From Lepeophtheirus salmonis (lineage: Eukaryota > Arthropoda > Copepoda > Siphonostomatoida > Caligidae): DNA of 64,000 nucleotides. Within the stretch, counting starts at the first letter, position 1. Each line of letters starts with the position of its first letter. Positions 58,291-64,000 of the stretch are shown here, one piece after another. Location of the stretch: positions 10,912,001-10,976,000 of the forward strand of contig NC_052141.2 of NCBI RefSeq assembly GCF_016086655.4, in the 5' to 3' direction. Under the pieces are notes generated by a model, which made no database searches, had not been told where the DNA came from, and worked only from the letters and a program-made list of their open reading frames with translations. Position numbers and translations under genes: made by a program.

Positions 58291-59679
58291 ATCGTGTTTG
58301 CTTTCATTTCTAAAGATACATTTCTGAATCATTTTGTGCCTGGTAACATACAACCATAAAGTGGGTTGTATATTTTTTTTGGTAGCAAGTAGATAATGGT
58401 AATTAAATGACGGACTGGGGGCAATCAATCAAACATTATAACGAACCATTATACAAAAATGGACTTTTCCTCCCATGTTTCGAAGATACTCCAAAGAAAA
58501 GTACGAGCAGTTGAAAACATTAGGCTACTTACCTAAAAATAAAATTAGAAATGGTCAAATCGGATTAAGGAGGCAGTCAAAACCCCATAATCAAAATCAA
58601 AAATGTTGAATTTATCTACTCGATGTGAAGCTGAAATCTGAACACTAGGCCATTAGCAAATTGATAGGTTCTGGTGAGTAAATAAAGCCAGGCACGTTGA
58701 ACATTTCATAACACTCTGCTGTAGAAAATTCACTTGTTTATCTTTTTGTGAAGTTATACAGAAAATTGAGTCTGAACGTGAGGCTTGCATGTGGATCAAT
58801 TAACACATTTCATAGTAATTTTTAGTACTTATTGCTATAATTTAAATATAACAACGGTGTTTATGAAAGGGTTCAAGTAGTTTTCGAAACAGGTCTAAAG
58901 TATTTCTTTACTCATAAAACCATTTGATGGAGTTTAATTAATATTTATTTGAAATTTGTTCCTTTTATATTGTAACATTATCAACTTTTCATGTACTTCA
59001 GAGTCAGTACATCAAATCCCCGACTCTGGCCTCTCTGATTCCAACAGCCAATATATGTACTATTGAGTCATTTGAGTGTAGAAACTATTGTTGTATGTTT
59101 AATTCATCATAACAATAATGTCAATCATCATTAATAGATGTAGAATAAGTATTAATGTTGTATTTTAATCTTTATTCACGAAGTGTAAAAAACATTTTGC
59201 AATAAGTATTTCCTTAACTAATCCCAATATTTACGAACTCACTGTAATCAAAATTCGAAACAAGTTAAATATATACAAATCCCCCTTGTATATAATCAAA
59301 TGTATTAAATTACTTTTTCTCAAAATAATACTAGACAAACGTTCTTCAGCATTATCTATTCGATACATTCCACTAGAGCGAAATGACGATCAGTTTGAGT
59401 GATAGACCAACAACTCCTCAATACATAATAAATACCTGGTAGGTAAACCTAACTTTATTTACTAATCATATATATTATTTAAAACAAAATTGTGATATTT
59501 ACATACTTTATATCTCAATTACATTATATAGAATATCTGTTCGATTATTACTTCTCTATGTATTTTATATTGCGCTTATTGGAACAAAATACTGCAGTCA
59601 TCGCCAAATGCATACATTTTTAAGAGTCTGTCTACTCCAAATATGTATGTACATAAAACTTGAATAGAATTAATGCTAG
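58291..59679. other. AT-rich spacer
   Basis: No gene is recognised. 'ccgactctggcctctctgat' near 59020 resembles the GACTC-rich cluster at 50.2 kb. Confidence 0.55.
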
Positions 59680-60110
59680 TGATGGGACGATTAACCCGAT
59701 TTGGAATTGTAATCGGCATCAGGAATATAATATTTAATTTGCAATACCGATTCTTATTTATTACTATTATTTATAATTATCTAAGTGATGAAAAAAATAG
59801 CATCCCCTCATTCAGGATTTTTTTTTTTAAATTACATATTTGAATTTTTTTCAAAAAAATTCATAAGTTATTTTTTTCAAAAAAATTATTATTTTAAATA
59901 TAATTTAATTTTTTTTAAAACTTTAATTTAAAAGAATATTATTTTTCATTTTTTTTTGTAAGCAAATATGTATTTTTGAAAAAAAATTTCCAAAGCATTT
60001 AATTTTTCAACCAATATTAAGTTTGATTTTTTTTTTTTTTTTAAATCCAAAAACCAGGTCCCCCTCTCCTGCCAAATATAATCCTGTGGACGACCTTGGG
60101 GGTGAAAAAG
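59680..60110. repeat. hAT-like MITE end adjoining an AT-rich repeat with C-run end
   Basis: It begins 'tagtgatgggacgattaacc' and 'cgatttggaattgtaatcgg', followed by 'accgattcttatttatta'. From 59810 it becomes poly-A/T blocks and ends 'caggtccccctctcctgcca' with 'tgtggacgaccttgg' at 60055-60100. The first part matches 2.59 kb and the second the 10.2-10.7 kb repeat in layout; these may be two repeats side by side. Confidence 0.45.
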
Positions 60111-60369
60111 TATTCTTTAACTATCATTTAAAATATTTATTAGAATTGGCTTGGCCATTTTTTTTGTTATCTTTCCATCACAAGTTATGACAATAAATCA
60201 GCTAAATGATGAAGAAAAACCAAACTACAATAATATAGATTGTGCAGAAATCAACAAATATTTATGGGGGAAAAAGCATATATTTGGCATATAATATTTT
60301 TAAATACTATATGTATGTCGATCATCAACACAAGAAAAAGATAAAAAACTGAATTACAATTAATTATCA

Positions 60370-60735
60370 TCATTTTTCTATCAACAAATACTAATTCACT
60401 TACTTTTAACTATCTTTACATGCTCCTGAAGATATAAGTATCTTAAATCAAATAAAGGTTTTCAATTATAGTTAAAATTCTTGGGTATCTTAATTCATCC
60501 AAAAATTAGAATAATATTGAATTAAATATGTCTTTGGAATATTGGGATGTATGTTTATATATGAAGTTTATCCATATTTAATATATCCAAAACTATATAT
60601 GGGCCCCATTAACCCAAAAGCAAGGCAGAATGGTTTAACCAAAATTGAGAACGGATTACACTAGTAACTCTTTTACTAATATTGTAGTATATTTGTTTCA
60701 ACGAAACTAATCATATTAATCCTTTGGATGTGCTG
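60370..60735 (+). repeat. Copy of the ~450-bp dispersed repeat
   Basis: 'gatataagtatcttaaatca' with 'ataaaggtt' (60430), 'atgtctttggaatattggga' (60527), 'aaaagcaaggcagaatggtt' (60616), 'caaaattgagaacggattac' (60640) and 'atcatattaatcctttggat' (60708) keep the family order. Confidence 0.68.
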
Positions 60736-60979
60736 CAAATTCATCACAATACTAGATATGCGCCTATGAAACGAGACTTTCGTCCATTGGTCCTTAAGTG
60801 TTGCCAGTTAGACATTATAAACCGGTACAAAAAAATACATGCATATTTTGATATGATTCAACAATATTTTATTCGTTATTTGTCTAGTTTCATTCGACAA
60901 CGCACTTTTTCCGCCCTTAAAAATGTCTAACTTTGTGCCTAGAAACTATGATATGGGGACACCATTGATTTTCTTATAA

Positions 60980-61530
60980 CAATGGGAAAAAAACGCTCAT
61001 TAAAGCCATTAATTGTTTGCGGAAGCTTACAGTGGACATGTTCTAAGCAGAGCACAGTGCGCTTCAGGTGGTTTGAAAAATCCCAAAGAGGTGATTTTGA
61101 CGTGAGAAGACGTTTTGAAGAGAGCAGCCGGCCACTGATATTTTTTTAAGATGGTATGACTTTCTACAACCCCCTAAACTGTTAATGGTGATCACTACAA
61201 TTGGCCCATTTGAACTATGCAATACGCCAAAAACGCCCATAATATGAAACCAGGCAATACAAGGTAATTTTCCTTGATGACAACGTACCACTGCATCGTT
61301 CTGTAGCCACACACCAATTTGTTGAATCGTACAACTGAGAACCTCTTGCTCATGCGGCTTACTCAATTAATTACGCTTTGATTCTCACACTAAAGCCAAA
61401 AAATGGATCAATGCCTGCTTTGTAGCCAAAGACAAACAATTTTTTTGGAAAGGCATCTAAAAATTGCCTGAAAGATGGGGAAAATGTGTGGCTAGCAAAG
61501 GCGCTTACTTTAGAAAATTGAGCATAATCT
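60980..61530 (+). pseudogene. Mariner (DD34D) transposase remnant with internal deletion
   Basis: The N-terminal part reads STVRFRWFEKSQRGDFDVRR (about 61050-61105), the mariner W.EKFR.GDFD HTH motif. After a gap with stops, ALNYAIRQKRP-like sequence (LNYAIRQKRP, 61205-61240) precedes KVIFLDDNVPLHRSVATHQF (second catalytic Asp, about 61262-61320), then EPLAHAAYSINYALILTLKP (about 61340-61400) where the family has LPHAAYSPDLAPSDYHLF, so the third Asp block is damaged. NNFFGKASKNCLKDGENVWL (about 61436-61495) is the degraded tail (W...I.KLPERW). The first catalytic block is deleted. It is dead. Confidence 0.75.
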
Positions 61531-64000
61531 ACTCTACTTATAATATAACACATTAAAAGTTATCTTGATATAAATTATCCCTTCTTTCTGGAAGATGCCA
61601 GTCATTTTCTTATTAAATGACGGCCATACCGTAGGTAAGAGGCGGTAAAAGAATCATTTTTTGAAAGAGTTCATGATGGATTTTCAGAACTCTTAAATAT
61701 TTGCTTAAAATTTTCCAGAAATACACTTTTTGAATTTTGATATGTTTTGGATTTTTTACATGTTCTAAGATGGTTAAAGCTCAAAAATTATCATTTTGGG
61801 ATTTTAGAGTATTAAAAAAATTATCTGTAAATAAAAACTTGAGGTAATTATATAAATTTTCAAAAATATTAATATTTTTTTCGAAAAACTGAGTAAATAT
61901 ATAAGAAAATAACATTGATGGACGTGAATATACATACATTTTTAGTACTGCCAGTCCCGCACTAAGTTTTTTTTTTTATTTGCCTTCATTGTACTGGCAA
62001 TCTGGATACTTAGATAATAAAATATATAAAAGGTATTATTCAAAAATTATCATATTTTAATATAAGCTTTTCTTGGCATTCAATCGTGTGTTTTTTAATT
62101 TATATCTTTTGTTCAAAAGATACCAAAAATTGTGAAAAATGACATTTTGGAAAAACTTTAAGGCTGATTAAGAAGGGTATTTAAATCCCTAGTAATCTAT
62201 TTAATTCTTAATTCAATGATCCAAATAGATACATGTCTGTATAAATAAATAAAAATTCACAATTACTCTAATACCGTCGGATTGACTGTGAACTATTGCT
62301 AATAATGATTTCATAGTCATTTGATATTAAGTGTTAATAATATGTACAATATTATATTGATTATGTCTAATCTATGTTATTTTATTATTGAGTTATGATT
62401 ATTATAACTATATTATATTGAAATTTCTATACAATTTAATTGGGAAAAATATTCATATAATTATTTAAATGTATTCCCTTTTGATTTTTTCCATCAGTAC
62501 TATAAACCTTTATAATATTCGTAATACTTATGTTAATTGATCCAATAACCCCTTGATCCTTTTAATTATTTTTTTTTTTTAATTAGAAATATTTTTCTTT
62601 TCAAAAATGAACCTTTTTTTTTGTTTTTTAAGGGCCCTTTATTAATTGTTGGGGAAAAAAGTTAAAAAAGAGCTTTAGTTTCCGAATTTATCTTAATATA
62701 CAATATATGGCAACAGCTATTCCCTGGCTCTATGCAAGACAATCAAAGAAGATAATTGTTGGTTAAAGAAGTTATTTCACTTGAGCTACATACCTACTCT
62801 GAAAATACCTAAAAATAAATAGTTGGCAATGCTTCTGATAATTATACCAAAACTATATCAAAATGTATTTGCCATTCAGTGGAAGAATACTGAGACTTAA
62901 TTACGTTCGTCCATTTTCTCTACCCCAATCTATAATTGGTGGATGCTAGGTACTGAATTGAGTAATAATATAATTTTGATACATTCCCCATCCAGTGTAG
63001 CTAGCCAGATAAATGTTTGAAAAGGTACTCCGAATTTCACATCTTCCTCAACAATTGACAATGTGCGTCAGAAGTGTGACAAACTATTTTTATTTAAAAA
63101 TAAGTTAGACACACAGGGACTATAATTTGAGTGTTTATTGAGAAATATTATTACAATTCACAATATTCAGGATGGCTCTGTGTTTAGTTACAGAAAATTT
63201 ATTCTTCTACTTAAAAGAGCAGGTTTAAATAATCTACCAGCTGTACGATGGCGGGGGTGATGAATTATTCGTCTGAAAGAGAAGCTACGAAAATACGTGA
63301 TTATTTTCTGGAGTTAATAGATTTAACTTGAAAATGGACAAACATAACGTTGCAATCTCAAACATGAATAACCAAAAAAAAATCAATTTTCAATTTCATC
63401 AGGCTGCATTTATCTAAACGCTCCCTGTAAGGATTGTGGTAAAATGCTTAATTTGACCATTCACACTGATGACGGTTACCTGGCTCTCGAAACTGTAAGA
63501 GAGTTTATCACAATAAAAGGTCCAAAACTTATAGAGAAATGATTGTTATCAGGACATCCTTTGATAAGCCGTAATAATAATAATCGAGTATTTGAACATG
63601 CAATTTCAAGCTGCAAAAGCTTGATTGCAGAAAATTTAACTTCATCGAGCTATACTAGAGATCTAATAAGATATCATCCCGTTTGCTGAAATAAAAGATT
63701 AAAGTTTTGTCGTCGACTGGTTAGCAATTTTACAAAGTTTCATAATTAATCAATTTCACATATTTTGTTAATTGTTGTTTCCTATTTTACATTAGTCTTC
63801 CAATAGTTTTTAGTTACTTAATTAAAACAACAATTTTGTATCTTTTCGATTTAAAATCCGTAAATTTAAAGTCTTCTTTATGAATAATATAAAAAAAATA
63901 AAGATATATTTCAGTTGAGTAATTATATAAATAATTATATGTTTCATTTTTCAGGATTTTTTTCATTTGATAACTTTTTTCTGGAGACCTAATTATAAAT
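61531..64000. other. AT-rich spacer
   Basis: No gene, repeat unit or transposase motif recognised to the end of the window. Confidence 0.55.

Noticed and set aside
1..64000. CRISPR array, prokaryotic operon or phage-like module
   Set aside because: No regularly spaced identical repeats, ribosome-binding sites or closely packed frames were found; the content is eukaryotic.

Overview
The window looks like non-coding nuclear DNA of an animal. It is strongly AT-rich, full of homopolymer runs and stop codons, and I found no convincing host gene, no tRNA or rRNA gene, and nothing prokaryotic (no operons, no ribosome-binding sites). What can be read is almost entirely a graveyard of transposable elements. 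The mix of transposases (mariner DD34D, DD37D-type mariner relatives, hAT elements with BED fingers, and a fragment of an uncharacterised arthropod repeat protein) points to an arthropod. From memory it most resembles parasitic copepods such as sea lice (Lepeophtheirus/Caligus). That is an inference, not something the sequence proves.

Layout. 0-10 kb: AT-rich spacer with a palindromic MITE (4.3-4.5 kb), a decayed reverse-strand zinc-knuckle ORF (4.7-5.1 kb), two mariner-type fragments (5.9-6.6 kb) and a hAT BED-finger relic with a recognisable terminus (9.8-10.1 kb). 10-16 kb: an AT-rich tandem repeat ending in a G-run, and three transposase relics (12.0-12.7, 13.6 and 14.1-14.35 kb). 16.2-19.5 kb: an irregular array of a long repeat unit of roughly 450 bp; diverged copies recur near 1.6, 27.5, 44-45, 50.8-51.5, 57.6-58.3 and 60.4-60.7 kb. 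20-27 kb: four or five transposase relics, including an internally deleted element that keeps both terminal repeats (23.3-24.2 kb). 29.6-31.4 kb: a clear nested insertion, in which a TA-flanked DD37D-type element (29921-31145) sits inside an older reverse-strand mariner. 32.2-33 kb: another relic. 35.39-36.68 kb: the best-preserved element in the window, with both terminal repeats and a transposase ORF broken by one frameshift. 39-48 kb: five more relics, including the arthropod repeat-protein fragment at 40.5-40.9 kb. 48.7-50.1 kb: a degraded hAT transposase. 56.1-56.75 kb: two facing arrays of a 16-bp minisatellite, resembling a foldback element. 61.0-61.5 kb: one more mariner relic. The last 2.5 kb hold nothing I recognise.

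Nothing here acts together as a pathway. The common theme is repeated invasion by cut-and-paste DNA transposons followed by point-mutation decay and internal deletion. At least six relics keep the N-terminal helix-turn-helix region and/or the C-terminal tail while the catalytic middle is shortened or missing, which is the expected route from an autonomous transposon to a MITE. The best leads for something new are the facing 16-bp-repeat arrays, the nested mariner, the C-to-T-only disabling mutations of the 30-kb element, and the long-period repeat family.
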